From NCBI GenBank assembly GCA_900548875.1, contig URMA01000007.1, positions 1 to 61,514 of the forward strand: a stretch of 61,514 nucleotides of DNA, given 5' to 3'. This stretch comes from an uncultured Porphyromonadaceae bacterium (GTDB lineage Bacteria; Bacteroidota; Bacteroidia; Bacteroidales; Muribaculaceae). Numbering within the stretch: position 1 is the first letter of the stretch; each line of letters begins with the position of its first letter. The position numbers and the translations under genes are program-made. The notes beneath the pieces are model-generated. The model did not search any database, had not been told where the DNA came from, and worked only from the letters and a program-made list of their open reading frames with translations. Shown here piece after piece: positions 1 through 9,378 of the stretch.

Positions 1-280
1 TAGCCATGCTTGAAGTTGTTGCACCGCCGGCAAGTTTGTCCTGTGCCACAACGGCACGGATATCCAACACCGGATTTTTCAAATCAACAGTCAAATAGAA
101 TACACGCAAGTTGCGGGACTCTGAAGAGAAATGCAATGATGTCTGGGTAGTTCCCGGGCCTACATTGGCATGAAACAATGTATCGACGTTATACTCGATG
201 TCGCCGACTTTCCAAACATCAGAAGCTGCCATGGAAGCACATGCCGCCAAAGCAAATCCTGTTAAAAGTAAATTTTTCAT
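1..280 (-). CDS. secreted phosphodiester glycosidase-like protein, N-terminal part (cut by window edge)
   Basis: The minus-strand frame opens at the ATG at 278-280 and stays open to the window edge, giving about 93 residues. It begins with a signal peptide (MKNLLLTGFALAACASMAAS). The mature part has the pattern VDTLFHANVGPGTT, which matches VDTLQHSKVGPES and VDTLQHVKIGPGTT in the two complete genes to the right, so it is a third paralogue of the same secreted family. The catalytic region lies outside the window. It probably follows the 298-2718 gene in the same transcript, since only 17 bases separate the stop at 298 from this ATG. Missing the rest is a window effect, not a biological truncation. 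Function is inferred from the paralogues only. Confidence 0.8.
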   Translation of the reverse strand, partial: MKNLLLTGFALAACASMAASDVWKVGDIEYNVDTLFHANVGPGTTQTSLHFSSESRNLRVFYLTVDLKNPVLDIRAVVAQDKLAGGATTSSMA

Positions 281-297
281 AGTAAATGTTTTTATAG

Positions 298-2718
298 TTA
301 CTTTATTATCAATTTAGTTGTTGCAATTTTATCACCTTCAACGATTCTTACCACATAAATGCCGGCTGTGAGGGTTTCCGTTGTGATAGCGTCAACAGCC
401 TTTTGGCTGCTTACCAACGTACCGTTCAGGTTGTAGACTTCCACATCAGCAGTCATGCCAAGCTGTACCGGCATTCCGGCTGCTACCGGGTTCGGATACA
501 GTTTCACTGTACCGCTGCTCACCACCTCGTTCACACCGCTCGGATCTGTGTAAACGGCTGCATAGGTCGGCACCTGAATTTCGAACGGCGTGCCCTTTGC
601 CGATGCACCGAGGTCGAAACGCAAGGTGGTGATGGTGATAGGATAAATAGCAATATCGTTGAGGTCCCAAATGTCCTTGAACGACAGGTTGAATGTAGAA
701 ACCTGATTCTTCGGAAGTTCCGTTTCCGTGAACGCCCATGAGGAAGCCAACTCGCCGAGAGCGTTCATGGCTGTTACGCTCACCTTCTTCATCGAAACTT
801 CACCCGGATTCACACTGATGCGCAAACCTTCCGGCAAGCTCCATACATCTACACGGCGGTCAACTGAAATATACGCACCGCGAGAAGAACCATTACCCAC
901 ATAGTTCAATTTGAATCCTTCGCCAAGTTGGGAAACGGTCAAGTCTGTACCGCCCACCTGACGGAAAGTCCAGTCTTCGGCTGTTCCGAATTCACGATAA
1001 ACCGGCATTACATCACCTTCCGGAATTTCAACTGATACGTTGAGATTGCCAACGAAATCACCGACCTTACCGGTTACAACAGCAGTACCGTTGCTAACAC
1101 CTTTCAACAAACCTGTTCCGGCTTCAACAGTTGCCACAGCTTCGTTGTCTGAGCTCCATGCCAAAGCAGACGGATTCATCGGCATTTCCGATTCGTTCAC
1201 AAGTGCATTCACTTCTACCGTATATTCACGCTTGTTGTCGAGTACGACATTCGACAGACGGAGTTTCACGTTGTCGCTGGCTGCCACCGTTACAGGAATA
1301 TCGGCTGTCAAACCGTTGTATTCAGCCTTCAAAGCACCGATGCCGTCGCCTGTTCCATAGAAAGTAGCTCCGTCGTTGATAATTTCACCGATTTTCGGGT
1401 CGCATGACAAGGTAACACCCTGCACATCCGTATCAACCAGCATGCCATATTGGTTATAGCCGTAGAATTTCGGTGTATAGATACCGTATTTCGGGAAGTT
1501 CATCGCCCAGTCCACGAAACGGATTTCTGTAATTTCTTTGTCTTGCGGAGCTTTCAATACACAATAAACGCCATTACCAACAGAGCGTTCCTTACCGTCG
1601 CTCGGAACATTCATTGTGCCCAGCGGTTGCAGGAAGAGTGAAGAAGAACCTCCACCGTCAATATTGATACCCCATGTACCGCCAACCCACTTCATCATGT
1701 CGGCAAGTTCCACATAAGTTGCGCCGGAAGAAATGGCCGAACGGCCGTCGACAACGGCAAAAATCATTTTCGACTTGTCGCTGTTATAGCCCAACATTGT
1801 GCGCGGGTGACGGGAATAGTCGCCTTGCGGAACTGTTTCTCCGTTCATCAGGAAGATGGTGTTACCGCCTACCATTTGAGTAATATTGGGAGCAATGCCT
1901 CCGTATTGGTCCAAAGTCTGCGTAAATACCAATTCTATTTCGTCGCCTTCCTTCAAGGCTGTCAGCTCAGCCGCACGGGAACCCGATGCACTCAGCACAG
2001 CCTGTCCCTCGGCAATGGCGCGGTTACCGGTAGTCGATACAGCACCCGTTACCTTTGCCTTGATCGGTGCATTCACCTTCCAGGTCTCACCCGGAAGCAG
2101 TTCCAATGCCACTTCTGTCGTACCGGCAGGAGTATGCGTAAACTTACCGTTCAGACTGTTGAACACAATCAACTCATTGTCGCCCAAACGTTCGTTGACA
2201 CGGGTAAGCGCAACCGGAGCTGCACCATTCACGCTATAAGTATAGGAAGCGGTAATATTGGAAGTCCAAGGAGTAGTGGCACCTTCGAAAACAAAATGCG
2301 GACCACCCACGGCAACAGTTCCCACCATTCCATTCTGCACGGAACCGTTCACCGGCGCACCGACATCCACTTGAGTTTCAAAAAAGTCGCCGTTCACTGC
2401 GGCATAATAGATTTCCGAATCCGTTGTCTTACGGAGTGCATGAGCGGAAATATCCTCTGTACCGATAACGGAGTCACGTCCCAGTTCCGTACGGAATTCA
2501 AGGTTTTGCTGGGCTGTCGCAACTTCCAGATAGAAAGTGCGGAAAGTAAGCGAAGGTCCGGTAAACTTGATAGCCGTATAATAACTCTCCGGTCCTACTT
2601 TTGAGTGTTGAAGCGTATCAACCGAGTAAGTGTTTCCATCGATAACCGTAGTCGTCAAAGCATGGCTCATTGACACTGACAGCATCATGGTAGCGATTAA
2701 AAGTAATGGTTTTTTCAT
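298..2718 (-). CDS. phosphodiester glycosidase family (NAGPA/DUF2233) protein with T9SS sorting domain, 806 aa
   Basis: Secreted enzyme of the family that includes human N-acetylglucosamine-1-phosphodiester alpha-N-acetylglucosaminidase. The start is the ATG at 2716-2718; an upstream TTG is less likely. The signal peptide is MKKPLLLIATMMLSVSMSHA. Family motifs in order are NGDFF (about 109), APVNGSVQNG, HPRT (304), VDGRS (323) and NIDGGGSSS (352-360). Two Ig-like stretches follow (Big_2-like WSSDNEAVATV), then a module of about 170 residues beginning VMPVYREFGTAEDW, then a T9SS type A tail (KLYPNPVAAG to KLIIK). The family normally removes sugar-phosphate caps or cleaves phosphodiester-linked sugars; the substrate here is unknown. 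It is divergent from a close paralogue at 2936. Confidence 0.85.
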   Translation of the reverse strand: MKKPLLLIATMMLSVSMSHALTTTVIDGNTYSVDTLQHSKVGPESYYTAIKFTGPSLTFRTFYLEVATAQQNLEFRTELGRDSVIGTEDISAHALRKTTDSEIYYAAVNGDFFETQVDVGAPVNGSVQNGMVGTVAVGGPHFVFEGATTPWTSNITASYTYSVNGAAPVALTRVNERLGDNELIVFNSLNGKFTHTPAGTTEVALELLPGETWKVNAPIKAKVTGAVSTTGNRAIAEGQAVLSASGSRAAELTALKEGDEIELVFTQTLDQYGGIAPNITQMVGGNTIFLMNGETVPQGDYSRHPRTMLGYNSDKSKMIFAVVDGRSAISSGATYVELADMMKWVGGTWGINIDGGGSSSLFLQPLGTMNVPSDGKERSVGNGVYCVLKAPQDKEITEIRFVDWAMNFPKYGIYTPKFYGYNQYGMLVDTDVQGVTLSCDPKIGEIINDGATFYGTGDGIGALKAEYNGLTADIPVTVAASDNVKLRLSNVVLDNKREYTVEVNALVNESEMPMNPSALAWSSDNEAVATVEAGTGLLKGVSNGTAVVTGKVGDFVGNLNVSVEIPEGDVMPVYREFGTAEDWTFRQVGGTDLTVSQLGEGFKLNYVGNGSSRGAYISVDRRVDVWSLPEGLRISVNPGEVSMKKVSVTAMNALGELASSWAFTETELPKNQVSTFNLSFKDIWDLNDIAIYPITITTLRFDLGASAKGTPFEIQVPTYAAVYTDPSGVNEVVSSGTVKLYPNPVAAGMPVQLGMTADVEVYNLNGTLVSSQKAVDAITTETLTAGIYVVRIVEGDKIATTKLIIK

Positions 2719-2935
2719 AGACAAAATGTATTAGGTTGTAAAAATAATCTTCCTCAAAATTAGCGATATAAATCAAACCAAGAAAGGAATATTATTGAAT
2801 CTTTGTATTTAATAGTTAAACTATGCAAACACCTGCCGTTATTCTCCAACGGCCCGCCGCCATATGAATTATTCTGCTTACCTTCGCTCTATAAACTTTA
2901 ACATAACCCATACAAACTTTCAAATCAGTTGTGAT

Positions 2936-5383
2936 ATGAGAAACATTATTACACCTTTATTTCTTTTATCGACAGCTCTGACTTTCAGCAGTTTTGCCAC
3001 CACATGGCAAATCCGCGACACAGAGTACACGGTCGATACGCTGCAACATGTGAAGATAGGCCCGGGAACAACGGCCACACAGTTGAAACTGAACGGAGCG
3101 AAGAAGCTCCAGGTGTTCTACACGACGACCGACCTGAACGATTCGAAAGTGGACGTGCGCACCGTAAAGGCCAACAACACATACGCCAGCTGCGCCACTG
3201 TCCCGACGATGGCACAGGCCGCTACCAACGCTTCCGGTGAAACCTACTTCGCCGGTGTCAACGCTGACTTTTTCGGCAACTCCGCCCCTATCGGCTATGC
3301 AGTAGTTGACGGCGACGTCTACCGCTCTCCGATGAGTGCCGGTTGGGCATCATTCGGTTTCGGAACCGAACGCAAACCCGTTATCGGCGCAAGTGCAGCC
3401 ATCTCGGCTACAGCTACCATCAACGGCACAGCCACTACCATTAACGGTATCAACGTTGAACGCGGTGAAAACAACCTTATCCTCTATTCTCCGCAAAACG
3501 GCAGCGACACAGGTACAAACCCTTACGGTACTGAAGTGCTTTTAGAACCGGTAGACGGAAAAATGGGAATCCTCGGCAGAACGACAAAAATGAAAGTAGT
3601 CGGTGCGCCGGTTTCCAATGAAGGCAAAATGACTATTCCGGCAAACGGCTATGTGCTCTCCGGCCACGGAACAGCGGCAACACTGCTGAACGGACTGACC
3701 GAAGGTACGGAAATCGAAATAAAAGCGTGGGCAAGCTATGACGGTGTCGACGTAATGGACATCACTCAAATGGCAGGCGGACAACCGGTAATCCTTAAAG
3801 ACGGCGTTGTTCTCGACACAGAAGGCGCTATCGACCACCTCGTTGCCAACAACCCACGTACTGCCGTAGGCTACAACGACAAGAACGAACTTGTCATGCT
3901 GGTTGTAGATGGCCGTTCGGCAATTTCTGACGGATGTGTATCCAAAGAATTGGCCGACATCATGAAGAACGTAGGCTGCTCCGATGCTCTGAACTTCGAC
4001 GGCGGAGGTTCGTCGACCATGTACTGCGGTCCGAAACTGGGCATTATCAACAACCCGAGCGACGGTAACCCGCGTTCAGTGACCAATGGCCTGTTCCTGG
4101 TAGCAACCGGCGACGAAACGAACAACGAAATTGCCGCTATTGAATTTAAAGATGCCGACAGCCAGCGCACTGTCAACCTACCGCAATACGGTATCTACAC
4201 ACCGGAATTCTACGGCTTCAACAGCGATGAAATCCTCGTGGACACCAAAGTGGAAGGCGTAACCCTTTCTCTTGAAGGCGACAACGCTGCTTACGGAGAA
4301 GTGACAAACGACGGCAAGAGCCTGTATATCACTGCGGCTGAAGGCAACTTCGTACTGACAGCCAACTACAACGGAGTCAAGAAATCCGTTCCGGTAGCCA
4401 TCAAGCCGGGCGAAATTTCATTCCGACTTCCGAAAGTGCTTATAAGCAATCGCAAAGGCTACACAGTAGAAGCCATTTCTACGAATCTGGCTGGAAGCAT
4501 GCCGCTCGACAACCGGGCCTTCACATGGACCACGAACGACGACGCCATCGCCACCGTTGACAGCCAAGGCTATATCAAAGGCGTGGAAAACGGTACGACA
4601 ACCGTTTCCGGAGAAGTCGACAACAAGACCTACTCACTGGAAGTGACGGTCGAAAATCCTGATGGTGATGTTATGCCGATATACCGTGAATTCGGAACGG
4701 CCGAAGACTGGGAAACCCGTCAGGTGGGCGGTACGGACTTGACCGTTTCGCAACTTGGCGACGGCTTCAAACTGAACTACGTGGGCAACGGCTCTTCGCG
4801 CGGTGCCTACATTTCCATCGACCGCCGTGTCGACGTGTGGAGTTTGCCGGAAGGCCTTCGTATCAGCGTGAATCCGGGCGAAGCTCCGGTGAAGAAGGTG
4901 AGCGTAACGGCCATGAACGCACATGGAGAACTGGCTTCCGCATGGGCTTTCACGGAAACGGCTCTTCCTGCCAACCAAGTGTCAACATTCAATCTTTCAC
5001 TCAAAGACATTTGGGACATCGATGACGTTACCATCTATCCTATCACCATCACCACACTGCGCTTCGACCTCGGCACTTCAACGAAAGGCACTTCCTACGA
5101 AATTCAAGTGCCGACGTATGCCGCCGTTTATACCGACCCGAGCGGGGTGGAAAGTGTAGAAAGCGGCAAGACCGTAAAACTGTATCCGAACCCGGTAGCT
5201 GCCGGTGTGCCGGTACAGCTTGGCACGACTGCCGATGTGGAAGTCTACAACTTGAACGGTGCGCTCGTCAGCAGCCAGCAGGCCGTTGAAGCTATCGCCA
5301 CCGAAACGCTTTCCGCCGGCATCTATGTCGTAAAAGTAAACACTGAAGGCGATGTCCGGACAGCCAAACTGATTATCCGATAA
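2936..5383 (+). CDS. phosphodiester glycosidase family (NAGPA/DUF2233) protein with T9SS sorting domain, 815 aa
   Basis: Paralogue of the gene at 298-2718, transcribed in the opposite direction. The open frame extends to 2864, but the ATG at 2936 is chosen because it places a clean signal peptide (MRNIITPLFLLSTALTFSSF) at the N-terminus. Family motifs are NADFFGNSAPIG, NNPRTAVGY, VDGRSAISDG and NFDGGGSSTMYC. Then come Big_2-like Ig repeats (WTTNDDAIATVDSQGYIKGV), the shared VMPIYREFGTAEDW module and a T9SS type A tail (KLYPNPVAAGVPVQL to KLIIR). The C-terminal third is almost identical in protein to the neighbour, while the catalytic part is clearly more divergent. A strong terminator follows. 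The substrate is unknown. Confidence 0.85.
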   Translation: MRNIITPLFLLSTALTFSSFATTWQIRDTEYTVDTLQHVKIGPGTTATQLKLNGAKKLQVFYTTTDLNDSKVDVRTVKANNTYASCATVPTMAQAATNASGETYFAGVNADFFGNSAPIGYAVVDGDVYRSPMSAGWASFGFGTERKPVIGASAAISATATINGTATTINGINVERGENNLILYSPQNGSDTGTNPYGTEVLLEPVDGKMGILGRTTKMKVVGAPVSNEGKMTIPANGYVLSGHGTAATLLNGLTEGTEIEIKAWASYDGVDVMDITQMAGGQPVILKDGVVLDTEGAIDHLVANNPRTAVGYNDKNELVMLVVDGRSAISDGCVSKELADIMKNVGCSDALNFDGGGSSTMYCGPKLGIINNPSDGNPRSVTNGLFLVATGDETNNEIAAIEFKDADSQRTVNLPQYGIYTPEFYGFNSDEILVDTKVEGVTLSLEGDNAAYGEVTNDGKSLYITAAEGNFVLTANYNGVKKSVPVAIKPGEISFRLPKVLISNRKGYTVEAISTNLAGSMPLDNRAFTWTTNDDAIATVDSQGYIKGVENGTTTVSGEVDNKTYSLEVTVENPDGDVMPIYREFGTAEDWETRQVGGTDLTVSQLGDGFKLNYVGNGSSRGAYISIDRRVDVWSLPEGLRISVNPGEAPVKKVSVTAMNAHGELASAWAFTETALPANQVSTFNLSLKDIWDIDDVTIYPITITTLRFDLGTSTKGTSYEIQVPTYAAVYTDPSGVESVESGKTVKLYPNPVAAGVPVQLGTTADVEVYNLNGALVSSQQAVEAIATETLSAGIYVVKVNTEGDVRTAKLIIR

Positions 5384-5403
5384 AAATTCAACACCCCTAT
5401 AAC

Positions 5404-5440
5404 ATGGGCTGACTTCATTCGCGAGGTCAGCCCATTTTTA
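5404..5440 (+). terminator. rho-independent terminator after the 815-aa glycosidase gene
   Basis: A perfect 10-bp stem (ATGGGCTGAC, 5404-5413, with GTCAGCCCAT, 5426-5435) has a 12-nt loop and is followed by TTTTATT. It sits 20 bases after the stop codon at 5383. Confidence 0.85.
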
Positions 5441-5600
5441 TTCCCCCTATGCAAAACAATTGACCGGCTAATTTCCCTGTTTCCAAATATACGACGAACC
5501 AACTGTATTTTATCAAATTATCAAATTGGTATTATAGAAAGACTTATTGGTATCTGTTGTATTTTGAATCTTTCTGATATTTGTAAAAAACAAAAAGGCA

Positions 5601-6278
5601 ATGACTGTATGCATCAAATCCCTTATTAAAAACATGAACCTTGTGATAGGTTGCACAATCGGATGCAGCTACTGCTATGCAAGAAATAATTGCAAACGGT
5701 TTCACATGACCGAAAACTTTGACGTTCCTGAATATTTTAGCCGGAAATTGCACCTTATGGACAGCCCCAAACCGCATGTCTGGCTACTCACCGGAATGAG
5801 CGACTTCTCGGGTTGGCAAACTGACTGGACAAATGAAATATTCAACCGCATGACGGTAAATCCTCAACATTCGTACATTTTTCTGACGAAACGCCCCGAA
5901 CGAATCGACTTCCAGACAGACGACGAAAACGCATGGATGGGAGTTACGGTGACTCGGGCATCTGAAAAGAAGCGGTTAAGCGATTTGAAAAAACACATTC
6001 GTGCCCGACATTATCATGCCACCTTTGAACCTCTCTTTGAAGATATTGGAGAAATAGACCTAGAGGGATTCGAATGGATTGTCGTAGGGACGGAAACAGG
6101 CAAAAGAAAAGGGAAAGTGGATGCGAAACCCGAATGGGTGCTCCACATCGTGGAACAGGCAAAAAAGAATCACATACCGGTTTTTATGAAAGAAGATCTG
6201 CTGCCTATTATGGGAGAAGAACAGATGATACAGGAATTACCAAAACAATTTACAGATAAGATATGGAACAGGAAATAA
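5601..6278 (+). CDS. radical SAM protein, first member of a linked pair (mobile pair protein A type), 225 aa
   Basis: Small radical SAM enzyme. The [4Fe-4S] motif CTIGCSYC (C18, C22, C25; CxxxCxxC) lies at the very N-terminus. Downstream it has WLLTGMSDFSGWQ, FLTKRPERID and WIVVGTETG, typical of the DUF5131 / Gp37-like radical SAM group. The size, sequence and overlap with a second radical SAM gene fit the family that I recall as radical SAM mobile pair protein A. No substrate is known for that family. Start choice: ATG at 5601, or ATG at 5634 (MNLVIGC), which would begin directly at the cluster motif. The upstream region 5441-5600 is AT-rich. The pair stands alone between two minus-strand or terminated units. 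Confidence 0.8.
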   Translation: MTVCIKSLIKNMNLVIGCTIGCSYCYARNNCKRFHMTENFDVPEYFSRKLHLMDSPKPHVWLLTGMSDFSGWQTDWTNEIFNRMTVNPQHSYIFLTKRPERIDFQTDDENAWMGVTVTRASEKKRLSDLKKHIRARHYHATFEPLFEDIGEIDLEGFEWIVVGTETGKRKGKVDAKPEWVLHIVEQAKKNHIPVFMKEDLLPIMGEEQMIQELPKQFTDKIWNRK

Positions 6279-7138
6279 TCAAAGATATTGACGTGCAAAG
6301 CGTAATGACGAAATCATCATTACCGGTAGGCGGCTATTCGGTGAATCCCTACGTGGGCTGTCCGCATGCGTGCAGATACTGCTACGCTTCATTCATGAAA
6401 CGATTTACCGGGCATGCCGAACCCTGGGGTACGTTTCTCGACGTGAAACACTGGAAACCCATAGCCAATCCGCACAAGTTCGACGGTCAACGAATTGTTA
6501 TCGGTTCGGTAACCGACGGATACAATCCGTATGAGGAAGAATTCCGCCGCACACGCAAGCTATTGGAAGAACTGAAAGGAACGACCGCTGAAATCATGAT
6601 TTGCACAAAGTCGAACTTGGTGCTGCGTGACCTTGATTTGCTGAAAAGTTTCCCGAAGGTGACGGTTTCATGGTCGGTCAACACGCTCGACGAGCAGTTC
6701 AGGCGCGACATGGACCATGCCGTAAGCATTGAACGCAGGCTCGACGCCATGAAGCAAGTCTACGATGCCGGCATACGCACCGTTTGTTTTATCTCGCCCA
6801 TTTTCCCCGGCATTACAGATGTAAAAGCGATTATTAATCGGGTAAAAGACTTTGCCGATTTGATATGGCTGGAAAATCTGAACCTTCGCGGTCAGTTTAA
6901 GGGCGACATCATGAACTACATACGCGAGAAGCATCCGGAACTTGCCCCTCTGTATGATGAAATCTACAACAAGAAACGGATGGATTACTGGAAATCACTG
7001 GAGCAGGAAATCTCCGCGTTTACCCACGAAAAAGGCTATCCTTACAGAATCAACGACTTGCCTTATGGGCGCTCTCCACAGGGGAAGCCCGTCATTGTCA
7101 ACTATTTCTATCATGAAAAAATAAGGCTGCAAAAATAG
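6263..7138 (+). CDS. radical SAM protein, second member of the pair (SplB-like, mobile pair protein B type), 291 aa
   Basis: Radical SAM enzyme with CPHACRYC (C33, C37, C40) and the spore-photoproduct-lyase-like context NPYVGCPHACRYCYA. IGSVTDGYNPYE, MICTKSNLVLRDLDLL and SVNTLDEQFRRDMD follow, all typical of SplB-like proteins. It overlaps the preceding radical SAM gene by 16 bases, so the two are translated together and probably act as a unit. The length is usual for the pair B family. The C-terminal part (PYRINDLPYGRSPQGKP) may bind the substrate or partner. DNA repair is possible by resemblance to SplB, but the true reaction is unknown. It converges with the AraC gene, with 2 bases between stops. 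Confidence 0.8.
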   Translation: MEQEIIKDIDVQSVMTKSSLPVGGYSVNPYVGCPHACRYCYASFMKRFTGHAEPWGTFLDVKHWKPIANPHKFDGQRIVIGSVTDGYNPYEEEFRRTRKLLEELKGTTAEIMICTKSNLVLRDLDLLKSFPKVTVSWSVNTLDEQFRRDMDHAVSIERRLDAMKQVYDAGIRTVCFISPIFPGITDVKAIINRVKDFADLIWLENLNLRGQFKGDIMNYIREKHPELAPLYDEIYNKKRMDYWKSLEQEISAFTHEKGYPYRINDLPYGRSPQGKPVIVNYFYHEKIRLQK

Positions 7139-7140
7139 TC

Positions 7141-8049
7141 CTATTTGATTGACCTGACAAACTCGCTGATTGTCTGTCCCGTCATCTGCTTGAAAAAACG
7201 CATCAGGTGATTGGGCTCGGAGAAATGCAGCCGGTAGGCAATCTCCTTTACCGACAGACCGGAAAACAGCAGATCATTCTTTACCTCCTGCAGCAGGCGT
7301 TGCTTCAGCAAATGCACGGCCGACAGACCGAACTCCCGCATGACAGCCTTATTGAGCGACACTCGGCTGATATTCATCAGCTCCGCATAATCAGCCACAT
7401 GCGTTTTCTCGGCAATATGCTTTTCGAGGAGTTCCTTATACTGATAGGCATAGTTATTGAGAGGCGGAGTAAACGGCAGGTTAAAACGCCGGGCATAAAA
7501 TCGGTTCAGCGCCAACAGGAACTGATACAGATAGGCCACAATCATGTGATAGCTGTCGGCTATTGGCTCGCGCAATTCCTTTTTCATCTGCTGCAACAGG
7601 GAAAGATAGTGCGACAAATCTTCCCTATCCATGTTAAAGCAGGTTGGATAATCATGCTGATAACAATACAGCAGTCTGTACATGAAATATTTGTCCGACA
7701 AGAAATTATTGATAAACTCTTCCTGAAAAACAAGGAAGGTGTAATCCAGCCTGTCCAAATCCACATGCCATTCCTGTAACTGGAAAGGAGAAATGACAAG
7801 CACCATATTGGGATGCAGCTCGATTCTCTTACCGCCCAACAGCATGTATCCTTCTGCCTGACGGAAAAAATAGAATTCGAAAAAATCTGTTTTATATTGC
7901 TTGCAGAGGTCAAACCACCCTCTTTTTTCGGAACTGTCGGCAGTGTTCAGCAGAAAATCTACGCCACAGGAACTTTTGGAATATTTCAACAGGGAAATAT
8001 GCCCGGTTGTGTTGCCCGGATAAATGCCATACGAGTCTTTACGCGCCAT
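7141..8049 (-). CDS. AraC-family transcriptional regulator, 302 aa
   Basis: The N-terminal part is a cupin-like sensing domain (YMLLGGKRIELHPNMVLVISPFQLQEW, about residues 67-93, resembles AraC_binding). The C-terminal 100 residues form the two helix-turn-helix AraC DNA-binding domain: HVADYAELMNISRVSLNKAV for the first and SVKEIAYRLHFSEPNHLMRFF for the second. The ATG at 8049 is preferred over a frame extension to 8094, because the extension runs into gldE; at 8049 the overlap with the end of gldE is 11 bases. The regulated genes are not evident. The convergent radical SAM pair and the gldE cluster are both candidates. The ligand is unknown. Confidence 0.85.
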   Translation of the reverse strand: MARKDSYGIYPGNTTGHISLLKYSKSSCGVDFLLNTADSSEKRGWFDLCKQYKTDFFEFYFFRQAEGYMLLGGKRIELHPNMVLVISPFQLQEWHVDLDRLDYTFLVFQEEFINNFLSDKYFMYRLLYCYQHDYPTCFNMDREDLSHYLSLLQQMKKELREPIADSYHMIVAYLYQFLLALNRFYARRFNLPFTPPLNNYAYQYKELLEKHIAEKTHVADYAELMNISRVSLNKAVMREFGLSAVHLLKQRLLQEVKNDLLFSGLSVKEIAYRLHFSEPNHLMRFFKQMTGQTISEFVRSIK

Positions 8050-9349
8050 GCCGTATACTATTCTCTTCGTCGTTCTTTCCGAGGCGCTCCACACGCACCA
8101 GCTCTATTTTCGTGGCGCTCTGTTTCAAGATAGTGAAGCGATAGCCGTCGAGTTCAAAGGATTCGCCCTGCTGGGGAAGTTTCTCAAGATTATACAGCAG
8201 ATAGCCCGCCAATGTCTGATATTCGTCGTTTTCCGGCAAATCAAGGTTGTAGAGTTCGTTCATGGTCTCCACTTCAATTCTTCCGGAAAATTCAAAGGTA
8301 TTGTCGTCGATTTTCTCCGACACAATGGTGCGACGGTCATGCTCGTCCTCGAAATCGCCCAGAATTTCTTCCACAAGGTCCTCGAGAGTGACCAATCCGC
8401 CCGTACCGCCAAACTCGTCGACGATAATGGCTATGCTCTTCTTCTCGGCAAGCATCTTGCGCATCATGTTGCTGGCAAGCATGGATTCCGGAGCATATTC
8501 CACCGGCTTGATACGCGTTTTCCAGTCGGCTTCACGGTCGAACATTTCATTCACATGGATATATCCCAGCACATTGTCGATGTCGCCGCGATAGACGATG
8601 ATTTTGGAAAATCCTGTCGCTGTAAACCGACGGCGGAGACGAACCGAATCGGTACGGTCAATGTCAACGCCCACGATTTCATTTCGCGGCGTCATGCAGT
8701 CGCGCAGGTAGGTGGTGGAAAAGTCAAGGGCATTGCGGAATATTTTCACTTCATGGTTGATTTCCGCCGGCTCCTCCTCATGCTTCTTGTCGTCGATGGT
8801 CTGCTGGATATAGTCGTCCAGTTCGCCCACGGTCAGCAATCCGGGCCGCGACGAATCGACACTTCCGCCCATCATGCGGATAATCAGTTTGGAGATGGCG
8901 GAGGACAGCAACGAAATAGGATAGAGCAACAGGTAAATCAAGAACACCGGCAAAGCGAAGTAGCGCATGGTTCCGTTGGGATTGATACGGAACACGGTTT
9001 TCGGAAAAAATTCGCCGGTCACCAGAATAATGCAGGTGGAAATGAGCGTCTGCATTGTCAGCACAAAAGCACTGTTGTCGGAAATCATTTCCAACAGAGG
9101 CTGCAGGAGTACAGCCATGCCCATACCATAGACGACAAGCATGATATTGTTGCCTACCAGCATCGTGGAAATGAACATGTCCTGATGGGTATAGAAGATA
9201 TTGATAAGCGAACTTGTCAGTCCTTTCTTCTGCACGTCCAAACCCACACGCACACGATTGGAAGTGATAAAGGCAATCTCCATTCCCGAAAAGAATGCAG
9301 AAAACACCATTGAAACAATGGTTACTATCAAAGCAGAATTAAAGTCCAT
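8039..9349 (-). CDS. gldE: GldE-like CorC/HlyC-family membrane protein with CBS domains, 436 aa
   Basis: Domain order is typical of the DUF21-CBS-CorC_HlyC family. An N-terminal DUF21 membrane part with about four hydrophobic segments (VTIVSMVFSAFFSGMEIAFI at the start) is followed by a CBS pair around residues 210-330 (RDCMTPRNEIVGVDID; IAIIVDEFGGTGGLVTLEDL) and a C-terminal CorC/HlyC domain. In Bacteroidetes this protein is often named gliding motility-associated GldE and sits next to lptC, as here (29 bases away). Members are thought to affect ion (Mg/Co) handling or T9SS and gliding; the precise role is unsettled. The name rests on family and context, not on experimental identity. Confidence 0.8.
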   Translation of the reverse strand: MDFNSALIVTIVSMVFSAFFSGMEIAFITSNRVRVGLDVQKKGLTSSLINIFYTHQDMFISTMLVGNNIMLVVYGMGMAVLLQPLLEMISDNSAFVLTMQTLISTCIILVTGEFFPKTVFRINPNGTMRYFALPVFLIYLLLYPISLLSSAISKLIIRMMGGSVDSSRPGLLTVGELDDYIQQTIDDKKHEEEPAEINHEVKIFRNALDFSTTYLRDCMTPRNEIVGVDIDRTDSVRLRRRFTATGFSKIIVYRGDIDNVLGYIHVNEMFDREADWKTRIKPVEYAPESMLASNMMRKMLAEKKSIAIIVDEFGGTGGLVTLEDLVEEILGDFEDEHDRRTIVSEKIDDNTFEFSGRIEVETMNELYNLDLPENDEYQTLAGYLLYNLEKLPQQGESFELDGYRFTILKQSATKIELVRVERLGKNDEENSIRHGA

Positions 9350-9378
9350 AGTACAAATTTATTGGCTACACCGCCTGT

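Noticed and set aside
8024..9313. 429-aa open frame on the plus strand opposite gldE
   Set aside because: Antisense shadow of gldE, which has clear CBS and CorC motifs; the frame is His/Gln-rich without any known fold.
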